Shown here: piece by piece, positions 1 to 5,921 of the stretch | How positions within the stretch are numbered: position 1 is the stretch's first letter | Layout of the letters: every line of letters begins with the position of its first letter | Translations under genes and position numbers: made by a program | IMG/VR virus record: IMGVR_UViG_3300002143_000027 | Span: 1-20,515 of that record | From: a virus | Length of the DNA stretch: 20,515 bases | Direction: 5' to 3' (one strand) | The notes under the pieces: generated by a model | The model's input: only the letters and a program-made list of their open reading frames with translations | Told to the model about the DNA's origin: nothing | The model's database searches: none

Positions 1-258
1 AATCATTTCAAGCGTTGGGATTGGGTTCTTGATGAAATGATTTTTGCGTTTGATTCTAAATTAAACGATTGGGAAGAACAATTTTATTCTGGAGAACATG
101 ACATTCAATGGAAAAAACTTGAAAATGACTGTAGTGAAATGATAAAAGGTCCAAAAGATACATTTAAAATTGATACCAAAGGTATGAAGATTTACGAAAC
201 AAGAGTGAAAAATGGTTTCCGTTTGTTCGGGAAATATTATTCAGGGCTGTGGGATTAA
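1..258 (+). CDS. Conserved phage protein of unknown function, 5' end outside the window
   Basis: The reading frame is open from the first base, so this is the C-terminal part (85 residues) of a longer protein. An internal ATG at 37 exists, but residues upstream of it (NHFKRWDWVLDE) continue the same protein style, so I treat the gene as truncated by the window edge. The text is rich in Trp and acidic residues and ends with GFRLFGKYYSGLWD, a tail I associate with a protein common in marine T4-like phages. No catalytic motif is visible. The next gene starts 5 bases downstream, consistent with one transcript. Function unknown. Confidence 0.8.
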   Translation, partial: NHFKRWDWVLDEMIFAFDSKLNDWEEQFYSGEHDIQWKKLENDCSEMIKGPKDTFKIDTKGMKIYETRVKNGFRLFGKYYSGLWD

Positions 259-263
259 CAATT

Positions 264-416
264 ATGAGAAATTTAGTAATCGATGAGATTTTAAAATTGA
301 TTGAACTTACTGAGATAGAAATGTACGGAATGAAACCTTGGGATCAATGGAGCAATCTAGACTTGTTAGAGTTTTACGGTAAGTTGAGAATTGATATTGA
401 AACTGAAGAATATTAA
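264..416 (+). CDS. Small acidic phage protein, 50 aa
   Basis: ATG at 264 gives a 50-residue protein (starts MRNLVIDEILKLIEL, ends DIETEEY). It begins 5 bases after the upstream stop and its stop codon abuts the next ATG (TAAATG), which supports translation as part of a packed phage operon. The middle (SNLDLLEFYGKL) recalls a short helical segment seen in small proteins of marine T4-like phages. No Shine-Dalgarno of note, no cysteines, no membrane segment. Function unknown; reality is inferred from spacing and composition. Confidence 0.6.
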   Translation: MRNLVIDEILKLIELTEIEMYGMKPWDQWSNLDLLEFYGKLRIDIETEEY

Positions 417-569
417 ATGCCAAATATAACAGTACATATAACCGATGAATTCAATACAGTATGGTCAGTGGAGTGTTTAAGTTCCGATGAAGCACTTAAT
501 GTGGTCCGACAATGGTTAACTAATATGGATAAAACTCCTATATTCGAGATCTCAATACAAATACATTAA
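417..569 (+). CDS. Small phage protein of unknown function, 50 aa
   Basis: ATG at 417 directly follows the TAA at 414-416, giving a 50-residue product (MPNITVHITDEF at the start, FEISIQIH at the end). The alternating hydrophobic pattern at both ends suggests a small beta-alpha-beta fold, with a helix around SSDEALNVVRQWL. It is the last gene before the inverted repeat and promoter at 581-647, so it probably ends a transcript unit. Function unknown. Confidence 0.6.
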   Translation: MPNITVHITDEFNTVWSVECLSSDEALNVVRQWLTNMDKTPIFEISIQIH

Positions 570-580
570 TTGTTGTTTAA

Positions 581-631
581 ATACCACAGAATAATAACCC
601 TACAGTTGCAAAGGTTATTATTTTGTGGTAT
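581..631. repeat. Long inverted repeat (19-nt arms) around a promoter
   Basis: Left arm 581-599 (ATACCACAGAATAATAACC) and right arm 613-631 (GGTTATTATTTTGTGGTAT) are complementary along all 19 positions except one, which becomes a G-U pair in RNA. The loop is 13 nt (600-612). A transcript from upstream would fold into a long AU-rich stem. No run of T follows, so it is not a classical intrinsic terminator. The -35 box of the promoter below lies in the loop and the -10 box begins inside the right arm. Confidence 0.85.
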
Positions 632-634
632 ACT
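606..634 (+). promoter_or_regulatory. Sigma70-like promoter P1 (TTGCAA-N17-TATACT)
   Basis: TTGCAA at 606-611 and TATACT at 629-634 are separated by 17 bases, with TGG just before the -10 (extended -10). Expected transcription start is near 641, 27 bases before the ATG at 668. The -35 has the same TTGCA core as the promoters at 10673, 15044 and 16636. It likely drives the small genes at 668-1558 using host RNA polymerase. Confidence 0.7.
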
Positions 635-647
635 GTACTATACAGTA
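631..647. repeat. Short perfect inverted repeat at the P1 start site
   Basis: TACTGTA-CTA-TACAGTA is a perfect 7-bp inverted repeat with a 3-base centre. It overlaps the end of the -10 box and the predicted transcription start, a classical operator position. The CTGT...ACAG halves recall LexA sites, but the spacing between them is 5 instead of 8, so a LexA site is not claimed. Confidence 0.5.
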
Positions 648-667
648 ACAAACAAAGGGAAAAAGAT

Positions 668-880
668 ATGATGTTATTCACAGGCTACACAAGCAAAAAA
701 GAACTCAAAGCGGCAGTTGGCTCCAAATTGGTGTACCAGGAGACTAGTATGTTTGGACCAGAGTATGTGGCCACAGGTAGTTTTGTTGGCGCACACCGGC
801 CGCTAGTTACAGGCCTTAAAGGGCGTGAGTTCTTTGCAAAGGTTACGATGAAGAACAATTTAATTGCGGCTGTTGAGTAA
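668..880 (+). CDS. Small conserved phage protein, 70 aa
   Basis: I chose ATG 668 (MMLFTGYTSKKELKAAVG) because AAAGGGA at 654-660 is well placed as a ribosome binding site and because P1 starts transcription near 641, which excludes the longer TTG-initiated frame from 623. The protein is basic, with a Gly-rich central part (GPEYVATGSFVGAHRPLV) and an ending FFAKVTMKNNLIAAVE. I recall similar short proteins in cyanomyoviruses. No known domain or catalytic motif. It is the first gene after the promoter and so probably an early, host-interaction type of gene, which is inference. Confidence 0.75.
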   Translation: MMLFTGYTSKKELKAAVGSKLVYQETSMFGPEYVATGSFVGAHRPLVTGLKGREFFAKVTMKNNLIAAVE

Positions 881-893
881 TTAGGAGTAAGTG

Positions 894-1040
894 ATGAAAG
901 AAACTTTAAATACACTATATAATCAATTAGTAATGTTATGTGAAGTCCGTTGGTCGTTAGACCTAGTTTCTAATCAAGAAACTGAATCAAGAATTATAGA
1001 AATTAAAGAGAAGATCTTGAAATTAGAAGGAATTATATAA
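894..1040 (+). CDS. Small helical phage protein, 48 aa
   Basis: ATG 894 is preceded by AGGAG at 883-887. The 48 residues (MKETLNTLYNQLVML ... IKEKILKLEGII) have a heptad-like Leu/Ile pattern through much of the length, suggesting a short coiled coil. The stop overlaps the next start (TAATG), so translation is probably coupled to the membrane peptide at 1040. A GTG at 891 in the same frame would add one residue. Function unknown. Confidence 0.6.
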   Translation: MKETLNTLYNQLVMLCEVRWSLDLVSNQETESRIIEIKEKILKLEGII

Positions 1041-1138
1041 TGAAATCTTTATTAAATGATATCATAACCGCTTTAACAATTGCTTGCATAATTGGAGCAC
1101 CATTCGGATTGTACTTTGCCTTTATAATGAAACCATGA
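1040..1138 (+). CDS. Single-pass membrane peptide, 32 aa
   Basis: ATG 1040 overlaps the upstream stop and encodes 32 residues with one long hydrophobic stretch (residues about 8-28, ALTIACIIGAPFGLYFAFI) and a lysine near each end. It has the look of a small phage inner-membrane peptide. The stop (TGA 1136-1138) overlaps the next ATG at 1135 as ATGA. Overlaps on both sides support it as a real gene. Role unknown. Confidence 0.6.
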   Translation: MKSLLNDIITALTIACIIGAPFGLYFAFIMKP

Positions 1139-1338
1139 TACTTGAGAAATTTAAAATGAATAATACTAAACGTGAATTTAATGTAGATTCTAAAATCGAT
1201 TTACAAAGATATAATGAATTTTTATCTAATCGGGGTTGGAAATTACCTTGCCCATTCATACTGGAAGAACCTTACATTTCTATTCCAACAATGATCATTG
1301 ATAAAATTGTTCATAAGTATATCAATACCAATGGCTAA
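1135..1338 (+). CDS. Small conserved phage protein, 67 aa
   Basis: ATG 1135 overlaps the upstream stop (ATGA) and gives 67 residues. Another in-frame ATG at 1156 is possible (MNNTKREFNVDSK). The segment GWKLPCPFILEEPYISIPTMI resembles a small protein I know from marine T4-like phages, where a short charged N-terminal part precedes a CPF-L-EPY motif. One cysteine, no metal site. The gene end overlaps the next start by 8 bases. Function unknown. Confidence 0.65.
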   Translation: MILEKFKMNNTKREFNVDSKIDLQRYNEFLSNRGWKLPCPFILEEPYISIPTMIIDKIVHKYINTNG

Positions 1339-1558
1339 TATTCATTTTTTACGTAAATTGGCGTCTGATGAACTTATGGATACCCTCTACTTTGCAACTG
1401 GTAAGGTTCCAGTAAAAGAAAAATTAGCATCAGATTGGAAATTGTCTGCTGGAAAATTTAAAGTTAGTATAGTAACTAATAGAAACATAACGGTTAACGG
1501 TGATAAATGTAAGTCTACACCTGAAGCAAAATATACAATTCAATTATTACTAGATTAA
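1331..1558 (+). CDS. Small phage protein of unknown function, 75 aa
   Basis: ATG 1331 (MANIHFLRKLASDEL) lies inside the end of the previous gene; the frame could open earlier at 1298, but 1331 gives the usual short overlap. The 75-residue product is basic, with a helix at the start and probable beta strands at FKVSIVTNRNITVNG and AKYTIQLLLD. It is the last gene before the strong terminator at 1581-1616. No recognised domain. Confidence 0.65.
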   Translation: MANIHFLRKLASDELMDTLYFATGKVPVKEKLASDWKLSAGKFKVSIVTNRNITVNGDKCKSTPEAKYTIQLLLD

Positions 1559-1580
1559 TATTCAATAGGATTAATTATTT

Positions 1581-1616
1581 AACGGCAGGGGGGTAATCCT
1601 CTTGTCGTTTTTTTTT
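1581..1616 (+). terminator. Intrinsic terminator
   Basis: AACGGCAGGGGG (1581-1592) pairs with TCCTCTTGTCGTT (1597-1609), allowing G-U pairs, and is followed by a run of nine T (1608-1616). It sits 23 bases after the stop at 1558 and just before a T4-type late promoter, so it separates the small-gene unit from the late block. Confidence 0.9.
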
Positions 1617-1630
1617 GGATATTCAAATTA

Positions 1631-1638
1631 TATAAATA
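1631..1638 (+). promoter_or_regulatory. T4-type late promoter (TATAAATA)
   Basis: TATAAATA is the exact T4 late promoter element, recognised in T4 by the gp55/gp33/gp45 system. It is in an intergenic spacer right after a terminator and 32 bases before the start at 1670, a natural place for a transcription start near 1645. It probably drives the block 1670-8566. The downstream genes look virion-related, which fits late expression. Confidence 0.75.
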
Positions 1639-1669
1639 TATAAAATACTATTTATTAATGGAGATAACG

Positions 1670-2770
1670 ATGCAAAGTTTTAAAGATTATTTAATAGAAG
1701 CCACTACATTAAAGGCAGAAGACTACGAAGCTGCTATAGTAATTGGGTGGCATGAAGTTTGTGGTATGAAGTTGGACCCTAACATAGCAGGTATCTCAGA
1801 ACTACAGTATGAGATATTAAAGATCAACCCTAAAGTCATCGAGACTGGTCGTCGTGTGGCCACTGCATTACTCAATGGTAATCATGCAAAGAGGGGCTCT
1901 AAGGCAGAAGTATATGGTCGTATATCAAACCCTATCTCTGCATACTGGAAGTCGTTTGGCGCTAGTAATACAACCCCTAAGACAGACGTTATGATTGGTA
2001 AACAACGTTTCTCGGTCAAGGTTGGTCAGGCGCAGTTGATGTCTGGTGGTAAATCAGAGTCTACTGCAACATTCAACGTCGCAATTAAACAAATCAAAGG
2101 CCTGGAAAAAAACCCACAAACCAAAAAGGTGGCGGCGATACTTGAGAACTTCGTTACTGCATCACTAGCCCCTGGGCAACTAAGGGCGATTGTCAAGTCA
2201 GGTAAGAATGAAGTCGTGAACGCTGGTGAGTCCGCACATAAAGAATGTATGAAGGAACTTGGTAAACTATTTGAACAATCTAAAGAATTTAAAATTGCAT
2301 TTGCACGTGAGGCGATGAGTGGGTTTGGTAAGTTTGGCGAGAAATCCGACTCTGCTGCTGAGTTTATGTTAGTAACTTCACATGATGGATCTGATGTACA
2401 AGTTCACTCTGTATACGATGATGCATACTGCGAATCAATTGCAAACAAGATGAAACTCCAGGCACGTTTCAAAACAACTTCACGCAAAATCAAGGGGGAG
2501 AAGACTGGAGAATATAACTTCTGGTCTGTTGTATCACTTATCGTTGACGCCTCAGATAAAGTTAAGAAAGAGGGATATACTCCTGAAGAAGTTGATTCGA
2601 TCAACGAATTCTTTGACTTAGGTAAAATTGCTACTTCTATTAAGAGTGCGGTTGCATCAGCATTCAATAAAATGAAATCTATCCTAAGTAGTGGTATTGA
2701 TTCGGTACTACAGTTCTTAGGTGTTGAGGTTGAAATTCAATCTAAAGATACGATTGACTTCACGAAATGA
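1670..2770 (+). CDS. Putative late or internal head protein with a possible nuclease-like core, 366 aa
   Basis: I chose ATG 1670 over ATG 1658 because GGAG at 1660-1663 is 6 bases upstream of it. The product starts MQSFKDYLIEA, strikingly like the T4 capsid-targeting leader MKTYQEFIAEA as I remember it, with a possible prohead-protease cut after Glu10. Residues 75-140 hold E80, D106 and S115-V-K117 with Q120 close behind, which loosely resembles a PD-(D/E)XK nuclease core but lacks the acidic residue before the lysine. The last 40 residues form an amphipathic helix with Ile and Leu. Codon use looks slightly more GC-rich than the genes after it. First gene behind the late promoter. Exact function unknown. 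Confidence 0.8.
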   Translation: MQSFKDYLIEATTLKAEDYEAAIVIGWHEVCGMKLDPNIAGISELQYEILKINPKVIETGRRVATALLNGNHAKRGSKAEVYGRISNPISAYWKSFGASNTTPKTDVMIGKQRFSVKVGQAQLMSGGKSESTATFNVAIKQIKGLEKNPQTKKVAAILENFVTASLAPGQLRAIVKSGKNEVVNAGESAHKECMKELGKLFEQSKEFKIAFAREAMSGFGKFGEKSDSAAEFMLVTSHDGSDVQVHSVYDDAYCESIANKMKLQARFKTTSRKIKGEKTGEYNFWSVVSLIVDASDKVKKEGYTPEEVDSINEFFDLGKIATSIKSAVASAFNKMKSILSSGIDSVLQFLGVEVEIQSKDTIDFTK

Positions 2771-2805
2771 ATATCTTTTCTAAAATCACACAATGGATTA
2801 ACTAA
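2767..2805 (+). CDS. Possible 12-residue coupling peptide
   Basis: ATG 2767 overlaps the stop of the upstream gene (ATGA) and its own stop overlaps the next start (TAATG at 2803-2807), encoding MNIFSKITQWIN. Overlaps on both sides allow ribosomes to pass from one large gene to the next across a 34-base gap that otherwise has only a weak ribosome binding site. It may be a translational coupling device rather than a functional peptide. Low certainty. Confidence 0.3.
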   Translation: MNIFSKITQWIN

Positions 2806-4043
2806 TGATCTCATTTAACAAATTTGTCACAGAAGAGAAAAATGTCCATATGGCCCATCTAGAGGATCTTGTCCTTGATGGTGGTGTTGAAGGTGTTCGT
2901 CAAGCGATTAATGCATTACAATCGTTACGTGATATGCTTGCTGGTAATTCTAAGTCTAAAACTAATGTAACAGTTAAGTGGGATGGTGCCCCAGCAGTAT
3001 TTGCTGGTACTGATCCAACTGATGGTAAATTCTTTGTTGCTAAAAAGGGTATCTTTAATAAGAGTCCTAAAGTATACAAGAGTCATAAAGATATTGAAGC
3101 AGATACCTCTGGAGATCTAACTAACAAATTAAAAGTTGCGTTTGATGAATTGTCAAAGGTTAACATTAAAGGTGTTATTCAAGGTGATATCATGTTTACT
3201 AAACCAGATTTAAAATCTGAAACAGTTGACGGTGTTAAGTATTGGGTTTTCCATCCTAACACAATAGCATATGCCATTGAAGCAAATAGTGATGAGGGTA
3301 AAAAAGTTCGTGCCGCAAAGATTGGTATAGTATTTCATACAGTATATACTGGCAACTCATTTGAGAATATGTCTGCTTCTTATGGGTTTGATATTAGTAC
3401 ACTTAAACACGGTAATAGTTTATGGGCAGTTAGTGCAAATCTACAAGATATGTCTGGTACTGCAACTATGACTAATTCTGAAACTGGTTTAGTCACTGCA
3501 CAGTTATCAAGGGTTGGCCAACTATTTAAGTCTGTTCCTGCATCTTTCTTTGATGAAATATCAAACGATAAAGGTTTTAACATATCTGTTAATACATTTA
3601 ACAATACATTCTTTCGGAATAAAGCATCACAACCAGCCCCTGCAAAGAAAGTTAATGATTTAATTAATTTCATTAAAGCAAAATATCAAAAAGAGATGGA
3701 TAAACGGTCAACTGATGCCGGTAAAAAGAAACAAAAAGAAGAATTAGATCAAATATTATCAATATTAGGTGGAACTGGTAAAAATAATATGGCAAATGTC
3801 TTCGAAATGCAACAATTACTGTCTGATGCGAAGCTAATTATTATAAATAAGTTAGACACATTGAATATGACTAAGACCTTTGTCAAAACTAGTAATGGAT
3901 ATAAAGTTACTAAGGCAGAAGGTTTTGTTGCTATCGATACTATCGCTGGAGGGGCAGTCAAACTTGTAGATCGTTTGGAGTTTAGTACAAATAACTTTGA
4001 TCCAGGCGTTATAAAAGGTTGGCAATCTTCCAATCGAAGATAA
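2805..4043 (+). CDS. Ligase-like nucleotidyltransferase domain protein, 412 aa
   Basis: The protein carries signatures of the covalent nucleotidyltransferase (DNA/RNA ligase, capping enzyme) superfamily: motif I K58-W-D-G61 within VTVKWDGAPAVFAG; a motif III-like strand VIQGDIMFT at 124-132; EGFV at 372-375 fitting motif IV; and VKLVDR at 385-390, with K386 fitting motif V. A spacer of about 240 residues between motifs III and IV is longer than in T4 ligases. I recall close homologues in cyanomyoviruses, usually labelled hypothetical. The N-terminus MISFNKFVTEE resembles those of neighbouring proteins in this block. If active it would form a lysyl-AMP at K58 and join or modify nucleic acid ends. 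Family placement is inferred from motifs; substrate unknown. Confidence 0.75.
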   Translation: MISFNKFVTEEKNVHMAHLEDLVLDGGVEGVRQAINALQSLRDMLAGNSKSKTNVTVKWDGAPAVFAGTDPTDGKFFVAKKGIFNKSPKVYKSHKDIEADTSGDLTNKLKVAFDELSKVNIKGVIQGDIMFTKPDLKSETVDGVKYWVFHPNTIAYAIEANSDEGKKVRAAKIGIVFHTVYTGNSFENMSASYGFDISTLKHGNSLWAVSANLQDMSGTATMTNSETGLVTAQLSRVGQLFKSVPASFFDEISNDKGFNISVNTFNNTFFRNKASQPAPAKKVNDLINFIKAKYQKEMDKRSTDAGKKKQKEELDQILSILGGTGKNNMANVFEMQQLLSDAKLIIINKLDTLNMTKTFVKTSNGYKVTKAEGFVAIDTIAGGAVKLVDRLEFSTNNFDPGVIKGWQSSNRR

Positions 4044-4069
4044 TTTTATTAAATGGGATTAGGAACAAA

Positions 4070-4858
4070 ATGTTATCGTTTAAAGAACTAATAGCTGTAG
4101 ATTATACAGGCACTGGCGATGTTCAACTCGCTAAAAATGCAAAACGTCGGAAAGACGTTGAAGACGTCTTAGAAGACTCTTCCGAGGTTGAAGAAGGTAA
4201 AAATGATTATGATATCTATCATAAATCATATTCTTCTGCTGTACAGCATGCAATAGAACAAGTTAAAAAACGAGGATACGAAATCGACATGGACGACTAT
4301 CATAATAAAGTCGCCGTAGGACCTCGTAAACCATCGGTCGGAAAAACAAACTCCTTCTCAATCGATCTTACCAAATCAGGGAAACCTGTTAAGAATAAAC
4401 TTCACATGCAAGTCTATGGCATGGAAGGCGGTAAGTACGAACTTAATATGTACACCGAAGGTCTTGAAGAAGACTTTGAATTTAGCGAAGAACTACTATC
4501 TGAAGAAGATGTAAATTTATTCGTCGTTGATGAAGCTATACTAACTCCAGCCGATCGTGCTCGTAAAAAACAAATCCTAAGACGTAGTAAATCTCGCATT
4601 GCAATTGGTAGACTAATTGCATCACGTCGTATGGCATCCAAATCAGTTGTTCAGAGACGTGCTAAAAGGCGTGCTCGTGCAATGGTATTCAAGAAGATCT
4701 TGAAAGGTCGTGCAAAATCATCCCTTTCATACGCAACTCGTGGTAGTGTAGAGAAATTAGTTAACAAACGTAAAAACATGACTGATAGATTGACTAAACG
4801 GTTAATCCCTAAAGTTCGTAAAGATGCCGTTATGCGGTTATCAGGTTTAAACAAATAA
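4070..4858 (+). CDS. Modular basic protein of the late block, 262 aa
   Basis: ATG 4070 (MLSFKELIAVDYTG) has AGGA at 4061-4064 and follows the upstream stop by 26 bases; a longer frame from 4019 would overlap the previous gene and is not preferred. Three parts are visible: an acidic linker; a central domain at about 47-130 (YHKSYSSAVQHAIEQ ... KYELNMY) that I associate with marine phage proteins; and a very basic helical C-terminal part from about 160 with many Arg/Lys and the ending RLIPKVRKDAVMRLSGLNK. The basic tail could bind DNA. The N-terminal leader is of the same M-x-x-FK type as its neighbours. Probable virion or head-internal protein; function unknown. Confidence 0.75.
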   Translation: MLSFKELIAVDYTGTGDVQLAKNAKRRKDVEDVLEDSSEVEEGKNDYDIYHKSYSSAVQHAIEQVKKRGYEIDMDDYHNKVAVGPRKPSVGKTNSFSIDLTKSGKPVKNKLHMQVYGMEGGKYELNMYTEGLEEDFEFSEELLSEEDVNLFVVDEAILTPADRARKKQILRRSKSRIAIGRLIASRRMASKSVVQRRAKRRARAMVFKKILKGRAKSSLSYATRGSVEKLVNKRKNMTDRLTKRLIPKVRKDAVMRLSGLNK

Positions 4859-4865
4859 TAACTAT

Positions 4866-5921
4866 ATGAAAAAATTTAGTGAGTATATAATTGAGGTTCT
4901 TAATCCTAAAGAAATTGTGTTTTCATTTGGTAGATTCAATCCACCAACTAATGGGCATGAAAAATTACTAGATAAAGTTGCATCGGTAACAAAAGGTTCT
5001 ACATATAGAATTTATCCATCTCATTCATCAGATCCAAAGAAAAACCCTTTGGGATGGGATGAAAAAATTAAATTTATGCGTAAGATGTTTCCTAAACATG
5101 CTCGCAGTATTATTGCAGATAAATCTATTAAGACCGCAATCGATGTAGTTAATAAATTATACGAAGAAGGTTACACTAAAGTTAGCATGGTAGTTGGTTC
5201 AGATAGAATTTCTGAATTCGATACACTATTAAATAAATACAATGGCGTAAAAGGTCGGCATGGATTTTATAACTTTAAAGAAGGTATCACAATTGTATCA
5301 GCCGGTGAACGTGATCCAGATTCTGATGATGTGGATGGTATGTCTGCTTCTAAATTACGTGGAGCCGCATCCAATAATGATTTAGAGACATTCTCTAAAG
5401 GAATGCCTAATGGATATAAAGAAGCACAAAAACTATTAAATGCTATTCGTAAAGGTATGGGTCTTAAAGAGTCTTATGACTTTAGGAGACATATCAAACT
5501 TGAAAGCGTTTCAGAAGAACGTGAATCTTATATTAGAGGTGAATTATTTAAAGAGGGTGATTTGGTTGAGTCAAAGGGTGATGATCAGTATGGGCAAGTT
5601 GTATTACTTGGTTCAAACTATGTCCTTATTGAATATACTAATGGTAATCGTAAACGTAAATGGTTATCAGATGTTAAATTAGTTTCAGAGGAAGTGTTAA
5701 AAGAAAACGAAGAAATTAAACTTGATGAATCTGATTTAGATATAATTGACAATGGGACTGTTCAAAATAGTAAACATGTTCTCGCTCTCCGAGCTTTTAA
5801 TATTTCAGAAATGAAAATAACTAAACCAATAACTACAGTCGCAAGCCTAAAACTAAATAGTAATAAATACTCCACATTAATGCAAAAAATGCATGAAGAA
5901 CGTAAAGGGAAAAAGAAATGA
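4866..5921 (+). CDS. Cytidylyltransferase/NMNAT-like nucleotidyltransferase with a KOW-like tail, 351 aa
   Basis: Residues 18-31 read VFSFGRFNPPTNGH, the nucleotide-binding motif of the HxGH cytidylyltransferase superfamily (T28-N-G-H31). VVGSDR at 109-114 and GMSASKLRGAA at 158-168 match its later strand and the SxSxxR-type motif. Such proteins transfer AMP or CMP to phosphorylated substrates such as NMN, phosphopantetheine or glycerol phosphate. Residues about 230-275 (EGDLVESKGDDQYGQVV ... RKRKWLSDVKLV) look like a small KOW/SH3-type beta barrel. The leader MKKFSEYIIEV contains I-I-E, close to the T4 capsid-targeting form. No clear Shine-Dalgarno; starts 7 bases after the upstream stop. 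Substrate cannot be told from sequence. Confidence 0.8.
   Translation: MKKFSEYIIEVLNPKEIVFSFGRFNPPTNGHEKLLDKVASVTKGSTYRIYPSHSSDPKKNPLGWDEKIKFMRKMFPKHARSIIADKSIKTAIDVVNKLYEEGYTKVSMVVGSDRISEFDTLLNKYNGVKGRHGFYNFKEGITIVSAGERDPDSDDVDGMSASKLRGAASNNDLETFSKGMPNGYKEAQKLLNAIRKGMGLKESYDFRRHIKLESVSEERESYIRGELFKEGDLVESKGDDQYGQVVLLGSNYVLIEYTNGNRKRKWLSDVKLVSEEVLKENEEIKLDESDLDIIDNGTVQNSKHVLALRAFNISEMKITKPITTVASLKLNSNKYSTLMQKMHEERKGKKK

Noticed and set aside
631-647. LexA (SOS) box
   Set aside because: CTGT and ACAG halves are present, but only 5 bases separate them, while the E. coli-type box needs 8.
3842-3849. Late promoter TATAAATA inside the ligase-like gene
   Set aside because: It lies within coding sequence with no gene start near; expected by chance in such AT-rich DNA.
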